Assembly: GCF_001482285.1 (NCBI RefSeq)
Contig: NZ_LOEP01000032.1
Location: 162,141-226,140 of the forward strand
Length of the DNA stretch: 64,000 nt
DNA from: Haloferax sp. Q22
GTDB lineage: Archaea; Halobacteriota; Halobacteria; Halobacteriales; Haloferacaceae
Direction of reading: 5' to 3'
The notes under the pieces were generated by a model, which was not told where the DNA came from, did not search any database, and saw only the letters and a program-made list of their open reading frames with translations. Below, in pieces: positions 42,763-51,925 of the stretch (within the stretch, counting starts at the first letter, position 1; every line of letters starts with the position of its first letter). The position numbers and the translations under genes were made by a program.

Positions 42763-43608
42763 ATGGGACTCGAAAACGGCAGCGGCACGTTCGACATCGG
42801 CGGCGGCCTCACGGTTCACCGACTCGGCTTCGGCGCGATGCGCATCACCGGCGACGACATCATCGGCAAGCCCGACGACGTGGAGAACGCGCGAAAGGTC
42901 CTCCACGAGACGCTCGTCCACGGTATCGACCTCATCGACACGGCGGACTCCTACGGACCCGCCGTCTCCGAGCGCCTCATCGGCGAGACGCTCGCGCCCT
43001 ATCCGGACGACCTCGTGGTCGCCACGAAGGGCGGTCTGCACCGGAACGCCGACGGCGACTGGAAGCCCAACGGCGACCCTGACTACCTGCGAAATGCCGT
43101 CCTCGGGAGCCTCGACCGCCTCCGGGTGGACACCATCGACCTCTATCAGTTCCACCGCCCCGACCCGCACGTCGCCTTCGAGGACTCGGTCCACGCACTC
43201 GCCGAGATGAAAGACGAGGGACTGATTCGACACGTCGGCCTCTCGAACGTCTCGGTCGAACAGCTCGACGAGGCGCGCGACATCGTCGATATCGCCACGG
43301 TCCAGAACCGCTTCAACGTCGGCGACCGCGAGTTTGAGGCCAGCCTCGATGCCTGCGAGAAGTACGGCGTCGGCTTCATTCCGTGGTACCCGCTCGGCGC
43401 GGGCGACCTCGGCGACCGGGCCGACGCCGTCTCCGCGGTCGCGACGAAACACGACGCGACGCCGCAGCAAATCGCCCTCGCGTGGCTCTTACACCGTTCT
43501 GACGTGATGCTTCCCATCCCCGGTACGTCGAGCGTTTCGCACCTCCGCGACAACGTGGCGGCCTCGCACATCGACCTCGACGACGAGGACATGGACCGAC
43601 TCGCCTGA
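42763..43608 (+). CDS. Aldo/keto reductase
   Basis: 281 aa TIM barrel. Catalytic tetrad residues are visible: D and Y in LIDTADSYGP, K in VVATKGG and H in LYQFHRPDP. NADPH-binding loop IPGTSSVSHLRDN near the end. The substrate is unknown. The macro-domain gene starts one base after its stop, so the two are an operon. Confidence 0.9.
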   Translation: MGLENGSGTFDIGGGLTVHRLGFGAMRITGDDIIGKPDDVENARKVLHETLVHGIDLIDTADSYGPAVSERLIGETLAPYPDDLVVATKGGLHRNADGDWKPNGDPDYLRNAVLGSLDRLRVDTIDLYQFHRPDPHVAFEDSVHALAEMKDEGLIRHVGLSNVSVEQLDEARDIVDIATVQNRFNVGDREFEASLDACEKYGVGFIPWYPLGAGDLGDRADAVSAVATKHDATPQQIALAWLLHRSDVMLPIPGTSSVSHLRDNVAASHIDLDDEDMDRLA

Positions 43609-43609
43609 C

Positions 43610-44128
43610 ATGGACTTCACCGTCGTACAGGGCGACATCGCCGCTCAGTCGGCTGACGCGCTGGTGAACGCCGCGGGGACGAGCCTCCGGATGGGGTCGG
43701 GTGTCGCGGGCGCGCTCCGTCGCGGCGGCGGCCCCGAACTGAACGAGACCGCGATGGCGAAGGGGCCGATAGACCTCGGCGCGGTCGCCGTCACCGACGC
43801 CTTCGACCTCGACGCCGAGGTCGTGATTCACGCCGCGGCGATGCCCCACTACGGGGACGGACAGGCGACCGCCGAGAGCATCCGCGACGCCACGCGAAAC
43901 GCCCTGCGAGCCGCGGACGACCGCGGCTGCGAATCGCTCGTGATTCCGGCGCTCGGCTGCGGCGTCGCCGGGTTCGACCTCGCCGACGGCGCGCGACTCA
44001 TCTGCGAGGAACTCCGGTCGTTCGAGCCGACCGCGCTCCGCGACGTTCGGTTCATCGCCTACGCGGACGACGAGTTCGAGACGATTTCGCGGGTCGCCGA
44101 CGCGGTCGGGACGGAGCCGGAGGAATAG
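43610..44128 (+). CDS. Macro-domain (ADP-ribose-binding) protein
   Basis: 172 aa. It has VVQGDIAAQSADALVNAAGT at the start, the diphosphate loop GSGVAGALRRGGG and the second loop PALGCGVAGFDLADGARL, as in O-acetyl-ADP-ribose deacetylases. It may hydrolyse ADP-ribose esters or Appr-1''-p. One nt after the aldo/keto reductase and 2 nt before the next gene. Confidence 0.9.
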   Translation: MDFTVVQGDIAAQSADALVNAAGTSLRMGSGVAGALRRGGGPELNETAMAKGPIDLGAVAVTDAFDLDAEVVIHAAAMPHYGDGQATAESIRDATRNALRAADDRGCESLVIPALGCGVAGFDLADGARLICEELRSFEPTALRDVRFIAYADDEFETISRVADAVGTEPEE

Positions 44129-44130
44129 TA

Positions 44131-44415
44131 GTGAGCGACGCGGCCGACCCGGTGCTGTCGGCGGGAGAAATCGACGCCGACGAAGACGCAGGCAAAGACG
44201 CCGACGGAGTCACCAACGGAGACGCCGACCCGGAACTGTGTCCGGTCTGTCTGACCCCTTACGACTCCGTCTCGCTCCACGACCGCGGCCTGCTCGTCAA
44301 CCTCCTCGACAACGAGCGGTACCGCCGCGTCTGCTTCGAGCCGGTCGAACGCGACGGGCGGCCGCACGTCCGATTTTTCCACCACACTCACGAGCAGGTC
44401 GGCGCGGACGACTGA
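44131..44415 (+). CDS. Small zinc-finger-like protein
   Basis: 94 aa from a GTG. An acidic N-terminal 35 residues is followed by ELCPVCLTPYDSVSLHDRGL and a later Cys (RRVCFEPV) plus His (FFHHTHEQ), enough for one zinc. It is the third gene of the operon with the reductase and the macro protein. Function unknown. Confidence 0.7.
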   Translation: MSDAADPVLSAGEIDADEDAGKDADGVTNGDADPELCPVCLTPYDSVSLHDRGLLVNLLDNERYRRVCFEPVERDGRPHVRFFHHTHEQVGADD

Positions 44416-44464
44416 CCGAGCGGGGCGGAGGCGACACGAGCGCGTCTGGTTCGCCTCGGCTCGC

Positions 44465-45493
44465 CTAACTCCACGGGCGTTCCGTGAACTCGCCGGCCTC
44501 GATTTCGCGCTCAATCTCGCGGAGCGTCGCGTCGTCGACGCTGACGAGGTGGCAAAGCGGGTGACCGGGCGCGGCGACCGGGTTCTGGAGGACGCCGGCG
44601 ACGAGGCCGGTGAAGGGGGCCGAGACGCGCTTTTCTCTCGTCTTGAAGTGGTCCGAGATGGTGCAGATGGTGTCGCCCTCGTGGACCAGCGGCACGTCGC
44701 CGTACTGCATCTCGACGAGGCCGCCCACGTCGGCGCGGAGCCACGTCTTGTCTGTCGCCGAGTCGATGACGCGCGTCCAGCCCGGCCAGCTGACCGGCTT
44801 CTTCGGGAGGACGCCGTACTCGGCGAGGACGCTCTCGACGCCTTCGAGGGCGCGGTCGACCATCGCCGGCTGGAAGCGGTGGGCGCGGCCCATCTCGACG
44901 GTGATGGTCGGAATCCCGTCGTTGGTGGCGACGGTGCGGAGCGAACTCGCCTCGGCCTCGCCCGAGAGGATGAGGTTCGCGCCGAACGACCGCGCGAGGC
45001 GGGCGACCTCGGGGCGGTTCATATCGGCGCGGACGTGGTACATCGTCGTCCGGTTGCGCGTCGAGGTGTGGAAGTCGATACCGAGGTCGCAGGGCTCGAC
45101 GAACCGGCGGTAGATCTGGTTCGCCATGCGCTCGGCCGTGTTCGCGCCGTCGCGACCGGGGAACGACCGGTTCAGGTCGAGGTCGTAGATGGGGATGTAG
45201 CGCTGTTGGGCGAGGTAGCCGGGGACGTTCGCCACGTGGATGCAGACGATGGTGCCGTGGATGTCGGCTGGGTTGTACCGGCTCGCGACCTCCTGCATCA
45301 CCTTCACGCCGTTGAGTTCGTCGCCGTGGAGCGCCGCGGTCATGAAGACCGACGGCCCACCCTGCTCGCCGTTGATGACGGTGACGGGTATCTCGACGGG
45401 GTCGCCGAGGTACGTTTCGCTGATTTCGTACCTGAGATGTCGCACCTCGCCCGGTGGCACCTCCGAGTCGTACCTGAACGGTTCGGGGTCCAT
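44465..45493 (-). CDS. Succinylglutamate desuccinylase/aspartoacylase-family protein
   Basis: 342 aa zinc carboxypeptidase-like fold. Zinc site H-x-x-E in ALHGDELNGVK and H in GIDFHTSTRN; catalytic Glu in ITVEMGRAHRF. The C-terminal third is a barrel-sandwich-like beta domain ending in a Glu-rich helix. The precise amide substrate is unknown. The start at 45493 follows the family; upstream in-frame codons are non-coding. Confidence 0.85.
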   Translation of the reverse strand: MDPEPFRYDSEVPPGEVRHLRYEISETYLGDPVEIPVTVINGEQGGPSVFMTAALHGDELNGVKVMQEVASRYNPADIHGTIVCIHVANVPGYLAQQRYIPIYDLDLNRSFPGRDGANTAERMANQIYRRFVEPCDLGIDFHTSTRNRTTMYHVRADMNRPEVARLARSFGANLILSGEAEASSLRTVATNDGIPTITVEMGRAHRFQPAMVDRALEGVESVLAEYGVLPKKPVSWPGWTRVIDSATDKTWLRADVGGLVEMQYGDVPLVHEGDTICTISDHFKTREKRVSAPFTGLVAGVLQNPVAAPGHPLCHLVSVDDATLREIEREIEAGEFTERPWS

Positions 45494-45616
45494 GGGACGT
45501 TCATCGGAGCCGACGGGTAAGAAGGTTGACCGGGACCGCACCGTCCGGACAGACGCGGGACAATACGGCTATCTCCGCTGCGGGCGTCTGTCTCCCTGAG
45601 AGATGTGTATTCACAG

Positions 45617-45769
45617 ATGACGGCGAATCGTCCGGTCTGCAAGCGGTGTGGCTCCCCCGCGGGTCTCGGTGACGTGGTCGTCAGACACGCCGGGTCGGAC
45701 CCCCTGCAGGTGACGGAGTGCGGGCGCTGCGGCGCGATTATCGACATCGGCGGCGGGACTCGTTGGTGA
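45617..45769 (+). CDS. 50-aa double CxxC zinc-finger micro-protein
   Basis: Reads MTANRPVCKRCGSPAGLGDV with a second knuckle VTECGRCGAIIDIGGGT: two CxxCG motifs about 27 residues apart, able to bind one zinc. Divergent from the desuccinylase gene. Family-like micro-proteins occur throughout Haloferax; role unknown. Confidence 0.6.
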   Translation: MTANRPVCKRCGSPAGLGDVVVRHAGSDPLQVTECGRCGAIIDIGGGTRW

Positions 45770-45828
45770 ACTGACCCGGCGGCCGACCGCCGCGTCGATT
45801 TACGTCGCTCGCGCGCCATGTCGTCCGT

Positions 45829-47175
45829 ATGGCGACCCCTCGGCTCGACGACCCGCTCGACATCGGCGGACTCACGCTCCGAAACCGGCTCTACCGCGCG
45901 CCGGTGCTCGAATGTGCCGGCACCGGGTCCGACGCGCCCGAGCGCCTCGCGGCCGAGCTCGAACCCGCGGCGCGGGCCGGCGCGGGCCTCATCTGTCAGG
46001 GTGCGACTATCGTCCGCGAGACGGGCGGCTGTGCCGCGCCGGGGATGACGCGAATCGCCGACTCCGAGTTCGCGGCGTCGCTGTCGGCGGTGACGGAGCG
46101 AATCCACGACCACGGCGCGGCCGTCGCGGTTCAGTTGGAGTACGGCGGTCTACGGAGCATGGAGACGTGGCACGCTGAGTACCGACGCGACCATCCGGAT
46201 TTGCAACAGCTTTCCGTCTCCCGGCCGCCGCGACTCCTCAGACTCCTCGACGGCCTCGGCTTTCTCGACTACGACGCCCACGTCATGACGACCGACGAGG
46301 TGTACGACCTCGCGGCCGACTTCGGTCGCTCCGCGGCGATGGCCGTCGACGCCGGCTACGACGTGGTCCACGTCGCCGGCGCGAACATGGGCATCGTCCA
46401 CCAGTTCCTCTCGCCGTTCTACAACCGCCGGGACGACGAGTTCGGCGACGGCGTCCGATTTCTGGAGGTCGTCGCCGACGAGGTTCGCTCGCGGGCGGGC
46501 GACGTGCCGCTCATGACGAAAGTCCCGGCGGAGACGGCCGCGCCGCCCGGCATCCGCCGACATCTGACCGAGGACGACGCGGTCGAACTCTGCCGCCGCC
46601 TCGACGAGGCGGGCTACGACGCGCTCGTCCCCGTCTCGGGATCGGTGTTCTGGGACGCGAGCATCGTCCGCGGGTCGTTCCCGGCCCGCGCGTGGCGCGA
46701 CGACCGCTACCGCGACGGCTACGCCGCGACCTTCGGCGGCCCGCTCCGGGCGCGACTCGTCGAACTCGGCAACCGAATCGAGGCCGCGTGGTACGACTTC
46801 GACCCGGCGTGGAACGCCGACCTGTGTCGCCGCGTCCGCGACGCCGTCTCGGTGCCCGTGCTCTGCGAGGGCGGCATCCGCGAGCGCGGCGAAATCGACC
46901 GGCTGCTCGGCGACGCCTGCGACGCTGTCGGGATGGCGCGGCCGTTCTACGCCGAACCGGAACTCCCGGCGCGACTGCTCGGCCGCGAGGCCTCGGCCGA
47001 TACGCGGGTCGTCTGCGAGAACTGCAACAACTGCGCGGTGCCGCAGGCGACGGGCGCGCCGGGCGTCTGTCGAACACCCGAGGTGTTGGCCCGCGTGGGA
47101 ACCCTCAGAATGGAGGGTGCGTACGATACAGCCTCCGAGACGGCGGACGACGACGAGCCCGACCCGGTGGGTTAA
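45829..47175 (+). CDS. Old-yellow-enzyme-family flavin oxidoreductase with Fe-S site
   Basis: 448 aa. FMN TIM barrel: LTLRNRLYRAPVLEC at the start, HVAGANMGIVHQFLSPFYNR and CEGGIRERGEIDRLLGD with the phosphate loop. Near the end, CENCNNCAVPQATGAPGVC supplies four Cys for a [4Fe-4S] cluster as in 2,4-dienoyl-CoA reductases. Those enzymes are about 650 aa and have a second FAD/NAD domain, which is absent here. Electrons must come from a partner. Usual active-site HGYL is replaced by GANM. Confidence 0.82.
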   Translation: MATPRLDDPLDIGGLTLRNRLYRAPVLECAGTGSDAPERLAAELEPAARAGAGLICQGATIVRETGGCAAPGMTRIADSEFAASLSAVTERIHDHGAAVAVQLEYGGLRSMETWHAEYRRDHPDLQQLSVSRPPRLLRLLDGLGFLDYDAHVMTTDEVYDLAADFGRSAAMAVDAGYDVVHVAGANMGIVHQFLSPFYNRRDDEFGDGVRFLEVVADEVRSRAGDVPLMTKVPAETAAPPGIRRHLTEDDAVELCRRLDEAGYDALVPVSGSVFWDASIVRGSFPARAWRDDRYRDGYAATFGGPLRARLVELGNRIEAAWYDFDPAWNADLCRRVRDAVSVPVLCEGGIRERGEIDRLLGDACDAVGMARPFYAEPELPARLLGREASADTRVVCENCNNCAVPQATGAPGVCRTPEVLARVGTLRMEGAYDTASETADDDEPDPVG

Positions 47176-47202
47176 TAAGGCTCTCGTCGGTGAGTCTGGG
47201 TA

Positions 47203-47577
47203 ATGGCGCGCGACCGGTCCGCGATGGAGTCGGCCGAACTGACGGCGGTGCTCGACGCGCTCGACGACGCGGACGCACGAGCCATCATCAGAGGACTCGA
47301 AGAACCCATGACGGCAAGTGAAATTTCAGACACCTGTGACATCCCGCTTTCGACGACGTACAGGAAGCTGGACCTGCTCACCGACGCGGCGCTCCTCGCC
47401 GAGGGGACCCAGATTCGCGCGGACGGTCACCACGCGACGACCTACGAGGTCGCCTTCGACGAGGTTCGAATCGCCCTCAACGAGGACCGCGACTTCGACG
47501 TCGCGGTCGGCCGCCCGGAGCAGACGCCCGACGAACGCCTCGCGGACATCTGGTCGCGGGTCCGGAGGGAGACCTGA
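47203..47577 (+). CDS. Winged-helix transcriptional regulator
   Basis: 124 aa ArsR-like wHTH: ADARAIIRGLEEPMTASEIS, then DTCDIPLSTTYRKLDLLTDA as the recognition helix. The end is acidic. Stop overlaps the start of the next membrane protein gene (TGATG). This regulator/membrane pair is common in haloarchaea, and the two probably form a signalling unit. Confidence 0.85.
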   Translation: MARDRSAMESAELTAVLDALDDADARAIIRGLEEPMTASEISDTCDIPLSTTYRKLDLLTDAALLAEGTQIRADGHHATTYEVAFDEVRIALNEDRDFDVAVGRPEQTPDERLADIWSRVRRET

Positions 47578-47870
47578 TGGGGCACCTCAGCGCCTCGCCG
47601 ACGATTACGACGATGATTATCGTCGTCAAGACGGGCATTCTGGTCCTCGGCGGGCTCATCACCTACTTCAGCTACAAGGCTTACCGGAACACGGGGGCCG
47701 CGTCGCTCCGCGCGCTCGCGCTCGGGTTCGGCGTCGTCACCCTCGGCGCGATGCTCGGCGGCGCGCTCGACGTGATTCTCAACGTCGACCTCGCCACCGG
47801 ACTGCTCTTCGACTCGGTGCTGACGCTCATCGGCTTTGCGGTCATCACCTACTCGCTGTACGTCGACTGA
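47577..47870 (+). CDS. Small membrane protein paired with a regulator
   Basis: 97 aa, three helices (TMIIVVKTGILVLGGLITYF, ALALGFGVVTLGAMLGGALD, DSVLTLIGFAVITYSLYVD). It belongs to the haloarchaeal family that follows wHTH regulators. Translationally coupled to the upstream gene. It may sense the membrane state and act on the regulator. Confidence 0.8.
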   Translation: MGHLSASPTITTMIIVVKTGILVLGGLITYFSYKAYRNTGAASLRALALGFGVVTLGAMLGGALDVILNVDLATGLLFDSVLTLIGFAVITYSLYVD

Positions 47871-48084
47871 GCCGGATCGGAAGACCGCCTTCGACCCCGC
47901 CGAATCGCCCTCGAACCAACCCGTAACTCGCGGTCGCATCGCCGCCATTTCTATCTCGTCTTTCGGTCACGAACCGGTGTGGCATCGCCGATGCGTGTCG
48001 TCCGATACCACGGCCCACTATCTCCAGACATTATTGCTCGTATTGTGCAAAACCGTTATTAGGTCTCGGCCGGTATCGGTAGGT
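47871..48084. promoter_or_regulatory. Intergenic region with thioredoxin promoter
   Basis: The A/T-rich segment attattgctcgtattgtg and accgttattagg (48030-48063) lies 20-55 nt before the thioredoxin start and contains its likely TATA box. No further structure seen. Confidence 0.35.
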
Positions 48085-48510
48085 ATGTCCGACGACGAAC
48101 TGAACGACATCCGGAAGCAGAAACACGAACAACTCGAATCCGAACTCCGTGGTGACGGCGGAAGTACGGCGAAGGAAACCACGCCTTCCCCATCGGATCC
48201 CATCCACGTCGACGGCGCGGACGAACTCGAAGACGCCGTCTCCTCGAACGACGTGGTGCTCGTCGACTTCTACGCGGACTGGTGTGGACCGTGCAAGATG
48301 CTCGAACCCACCGTGAAGAAGCTCGCGCAGAACACCGACGCCGCGGTCGCCAAGGTCGACGTGGACGCGAACCAGGAGCTCGCCGCCCAGTACCAGGTCC
48401 GGGGCGTCCCGACGATGGTGCTGTTCGCCGACGGCGAGGCGGTCGAACAGCTCGTCGGCGTCCGCGGCTACGACGACCTGAAGAACCTCGTCGAAGCCCA
48501 CCTCGCGTAA
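48085..48510 (+). CDS. Thioredoxin
   Basis: 141 aa. A charged N-terminal extension of about 40 residues precedes a standard thioredoxin fold with the active site WCGPC (C67, C70), the cis-Pro in RGVPTMVLF and the conserved FYADW. Cytoplasmic disulfide reductant. The extension (NDIRKQKHEQLESELRGDGG) looks helical. Confidence 0.93.
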   Translation: MSDDELNDIRKQKHEQLESELRGDGGSTAKETTPSPSDPIHVDGADELEDAVSSNDVVLVDFYADWCGPCKMLEPTVKKLAQNTDAAVAKVDVDANQELAAQYQVRGVPTMVLFADGEAVEQLVGVRGYDDLKNLVEAHLA

Positions 48511-48570
48511 GCGTTCTCTCTCCCCGAGACTCGGGGTCGCTTTATTGACACTCTCGTCCGACCTGTGGGT

Positions 48571-50049
48571 ATGCAACTCGTCGCCGAACCCATCGACATC
48601 GGCACCCGGTCGCCGACGGTCCTCCTGAACGAGAGCGATGCGGCCGAACTCGGGGTCCACGCGCTCGAACGCGTCCAACTGCGGCGGGACGGGCGGACGA
48701 CCATCGGCATCGTGGAACTGACCGACGAACTCGTCTCCGAGGGGACGCTCGGGGTGACGCGCCGGCTCGGTCACATCGAGGGCGACGTGGAGGTGTCGGT
48801 CGCGCCGCAACCCGACTCGGTGTACTACATCCGCAAGAAGCTCGACGACATCGAACTCGACGCGGACGAACTGTCCCAACTCGTCCGCGACATCTACGAG
48901 GAGCGCCTCGCCGACGTGGAACTCGGGGCGTACGTCTCCGCGACCTACACGAACGGGCTGTCGATGGAAGAGACGATGCACCTCACGGAGTCGATGGCGG
49001 ACATCGGCGAATCTATCACGTGGGAGGAGCCGGTCATCGCCGACAAGCACTCCATCGGGGGCGTCGCGGGCAACCGCGTCACGCCGATTCTCGTCCCCAT
49101 CGTCGCCGCGGCGGGGCTGAAGATTCCGAAGACTTCCTCCAGAGCCGTCACCTCCGCGGCGGGCACCGCCGACACGATGGAGGTCCTCTGCGACGTGGAG
49201 TTCTCCGTCGCGGAGATACGCGACATCGTCGGGGAGACCGGCGGCTGTCTCGTCTGGGGCGGCGCGGTGAACCTCTCGCCGGTCGACGACCGCATCATCC
49301 GCGCCGAGACGCCGCTTTCCATCGACCCGAAGGGCCAACTCATCGCTTCGGTCCTCTCGAAAAAGAAGAGCGCCGGCTCGACCAACGTCGTCGTGGACAT
49401 CCCCTACGGCGAGGGCGCGAAAGTCGAGAGTCTCGCCGAGGCGCGCGAACTCGCGGAGGACTTCAACCGCGTCGGCGACCACCTCGGGATGGCCATCGAG
49501 TGCGCCATCACGAACGGGGCCGCGCCGGTCGGCCGCGGCGTCGGTCCCGTGCTCGAAGCCCGCGAGGTCCTCGCCACGCTCGCCGGCGGGGGTCCGAACG
49601 ACCTGCGGATGAAGGCGATTCGCCTCGCCGAGTTGCTGTTCGAGTCCACCGGCATCGACGCCGACGCCGCCGATATCCTCGACTCCGGGCAGGCCGAGGA
49701 GACCTTCCGCGAGATACTCGCCGCGCAGAACGGCGACCCCGACGTGGAGGCCGCCGACCTCTCGCCCGGTCGGCACACCGTCGCGGTCCGCGCCGACCGC
49801 GACGGCGTGGTCACGCACGTCAACAACCGCCTCGTCAACGAGGTCGCCCGCCGGGCCGGCGCGCCGAGAGACCCCGGTGCGGGCCTCGAACTCCACCGGC
49901 GCGTCGGCGAGATGGCCGCCAGCGGCGAGACGCTGTTCACGGTCCACGCCGAATCCGAAGACAAGCTCGCCGACGCGAAGGCGCTCACCGAGCGCGTCGA
50001 GACCGTCCGGGTGCGACACCCCGACGAGGCGCTCGTCGACCGGGTGTGA
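48571..50049 (+). CDS. deoA: AMP phosphorylase
   Basis: 492 aa. Converts AMP (CMP, UMP) and phosphate to ribose-1,5-bisphosphate and base, the first step of the archaeal AMP pathway. N-terminal archaeal extension (VAEPIDIGTRSPTVLLNESD) before the phosphorylase core with IADKHSIGGVAGNRVTPILV and TSSRAVTSAAGTADTMEVL. The ATG at 48571 was preferred to the in-frame GTG at 48565. The isomerase of the same pathway follows 84 bp downstream. Confidence 0.93.
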   Translation: MQLVAEPIDIGTRSPTVLLNESDAAELGVHALERVQLRRDGRTTIGIVELTDELVSEGTLGVTRRLGHIEGDVEVSVAPQPDSVYYIRKKLDDIELDADELSQLVRDIYEERLADVELGAYVSATYTNGLSMEETMHLTESMADIGESITWEEPVIADKHSIGGVAGNRVTPILVPIVAAAGLKIPKTSSRAVTSAAGTADTMEVLCDVEFSVAEIRDIVGETGGCLVWGGAVNLSPVDDRIIRAETPLSIDPKGQLIASVLSKKKSAGSTNVVVDIPYGEGAKVESLAEARELAEDFNRVGDHLGMAIECAITNGAAPVGRGVGPVLEAREVLATLAGGGPNDLRMKAIRLAELLFESTGIDADAADILDSGQAEETFREILAAQNGDPDVEAADLSPGRHTVAVRADRDGVVTHVNNRLVNEVARRAGAPRDPGAGLELHRRVGEMAASGETLFTVHAESEDKLADAKALTERVETVRVRHPDEALVDRV

Positions 50050-50133
50050 GTCGCCCATCGTTGCCCGCGGTCACGCCGCGACCCCGCCGCCGCCCGCGGC
50101 GACCTTTTTGCGTCCGACGCCCGTAGTTCCCGC

Positions 50134-51105
50134 ATGGACGACCGCGTACATCCCGAGGTCCGGCGCACCGCGACGGAAATCGACACGATGGAGATTCGCG
50201 GCGCGGCGACCATCGCCGACGCGGCCGCGCGGGCGCTCCGGACGCAGGCGACGGAGAGCGACGCCGCCGACGCCGAGGCGTTCCGGGCCGACCTCCGCGC
50301 GGCCGCGCGGGCGCTTCACGAGACGCGGCCGACGGCCGTGAGCCTCCCCAACGCCCTCCGGTACGTCCTCCGCGGCATGTCGAGTACGACCGTCGAGGGA
50401 CTCCGACAGAACGTCGTCGACTCGGCCGACGAGTTCTGCGCCCGGCTCGAACGGGCCCAGGCCGACCTCGGCGAGGTCGGTGCGAACCGCCTCCGCGACG
50501 GCGACACCATCATGACCCACTGCCACTCGACGGACGCGCTGGCGTGCGTCGAGGCCGCGGTCGAGCAAGGAAAGCACATTGAGGCCGTCGTCAAGGAGAC
50601 GCGACCCAGAAATCAGGGACACATCACCGCGAAGCGACTCGACGAACTGGGCGTGCCCGTCACGCTCATCGTCGACTCGGCGGCCCGCCGCTACCTCAAC
50701 GACGTGGACCACGTGCTCGTCGGCGCGGACGCCGTCGCGGCCGACGGGAGTGTCATCAACAAAATCGGGACGAGCGGTCTCGCGGTCAACGCCCGCGACC
50801 GGGGGACGCCCATCATGGTCGCCGCCCAGACGCTCAAGCTCCACCCGGGGACGATGACCGGCCACACCGTCGATATCGAGATGCGCGACACCAGCGAGGT
50901 CATCGACGACGAGACGCTCGCGGAGCTCGGCAACCCGACCGTGAAGAACCCCGCGTTCGACGTGACGCCGCCGCGTTACGTGGACGCCATCGTCACCGAG
51001 CGCGGGCAGTTCCCGCCGGAGAGCATCGTCATCCTGATGCGGGAGCTGTTCGGCGAGGGCACCAGCGAACCGTGGGCGGAGCCGTCGTCGCGGGCCGAAC
51101 CGTAG
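50134..51105 (+). CDS. Ribose-1,5-bisphosphate isomerase
   Basis: 323 aa, eIF2B-alpha/MtnA-like. Catalytic Cys130 (MTHCHST) and Asp199 (LVGADAV) match C133/D202 known from Thermococcus. Produces ribulose-1,5-bisphosphate for RuBisCO. Annotation as translation factor eIF2B subunit would be wrong. Follows the phosphorylase in the same direction. A 30-bp repeat unit straddles its stop. Confidence 0.92.
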   Translation: MDDRVHPEVRRTATEIDTMEIRGAATIADAAARALRTQATESDAADAEAFRADLRAAARALHETRPTAVSLPNALRYVLRGMSSTTVEGLRQNVVDSADEFCARLERAQADLGEVGANRLRDGDTIMTHCHSTDALACVEAAVEQGKHIEAVVKETRPRNQGHITAKRLDELGVPVTLIVDSAARRYLNDVDHVLVGADAVAADGSVINKIGTSGLAVNARDRGTPIMVAAQTLKLHPGTMTGHTVDIEMRDTSEVIDDETLAELGNPTVKNPAFDVTPPRYVDAIVTERGQFPPESIVILMRELFGEGTSEPWAEPSSRAEP

Positions 51106-51160
51106 CCGGGTCTGTCGCTGCGGGCCGAGTCGTAGGCGGAGCCGCCGTCGCGAACTGACC
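51076..51160 (+). repeat. 30-bp imperfect tandem repeat over a stop codon
   Basis: Units at 51076-51105, 51106-51135 and 51136-51160 share the pattern (g)cgg-gccg-tcgtcgcgggccga-cgtag. The first unit encodes the last ten codons including the stop of the isomerase; later copies lie outside. It suggests a recent slippage duplication. Confidence 0.5.
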
Positions 51161-51165
51161 CGCGG

Positions 51166-51828
51166 TCACGCCCCGCCGACGAGGTCGGCCATGACCTTCA
51201 TCTCCGCTTTTCGCAGGTGCTCCGCCGCGGTGCTCGTCGAGCAGTCGAGCCGCGCGGCCACGTCGGCGACCGAACCAGTCCGCGGCTCGCGGTAGTAGCC
51301 GCAGTCGACGGCGACCTCGACGGCCTCGCGCTGGCGGGGCGACAGCGACCCGGCCGAGACGCTCCCCGGCCCCGTGTACTCCCGCACTCGAACGATTTCG
51401 AGGCCGCGGCCCTCGGGGAGCTGTTCGACCGCCGACTGGAGCGCGTCGTCGGTGCCGACGAGCGTCATCGAGACCGTCCCGTCGCCATCGAAGACGACCG
51501 GTGGGACGACGATGAGCCCGCCCCGCGTGACGGCGGCCGTCTGCTTCGTCCCCGCCGCGTCGAGCCGCTCGTCGACCACGATGAAAAAGGAGTCGCCGGG
51601 GAGCTGCGAGAGTTCGTACGACAGGATACGCTCCGTCTCCGCGAGCGCCGCCTCGTAGGCCTCGACGTCGGTCCCGAAGACCTCGAAGACGATGGTGTTC
51701 CTGTCGGTCACCGTCGGGTTCCAGTGGTGGAGTTCGGTCCGCTCGAACGCCTCGTGTTCGACGACGAACTCGTGCATCGGATGCAGCTGTTCGTCGTCGG
51801 GCGTGAAGCGAAGCCTGACCGATTTCAT
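51166..51828 (-). CDS. Bacterio-opsin activator-type HTH regulator
   Basis: 220 aa. A sensory-like N-terminal part (MKSVRLRFTPDDEQLHPMHE) and a C-terminal HTH_10 domain (LSPRQREAVEVAVDCGYYRE, then SVADVAARLDCSTSTAAEHL). Transcriptional regulator of a haloarchaeal family. The start at 51828 was chosen because a TATA-like ttttta lies about 25-30 nt upstream; ATG 51855 would add nine residues. Divergent from the NuoCD-like gene. Confidence 0.88.
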   Translation of the reverse strand: MKSVRLRFTPDDEQLHPMHEFVVEHEAFERTELHHWNPTVTDRNTIVFEVFGTDVEAYEAALAETERILSYELSQLPGDSFFIVVDERLDAAGTKQTAAVTRGGLIVVPPVVFDGDGTVSMTLVGTDDALQSAVEQLPEGRGLEIVRVREYTGPGSVSAGSLSPRQREAVEVAVDCGYYREPRTGSVADVAARLDCSTSTAAEHLRKAEMKVMADLVGGA

Positions 51829-51925
51829 GCCAGCGGATTGATTCGACTGCGACATAAAAACCAGCCGCACTCGTGAGGCAGAACGACGAACCGGCGACCG
51901 GACGAACGAACGGGTGTCAGCCGCC

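Noticed and set aside
48031-50058. 675-codon frame antisense to AMP phosphorylase and thioredoxin
   Set aside because: Runs across two real genes and contains no domain.
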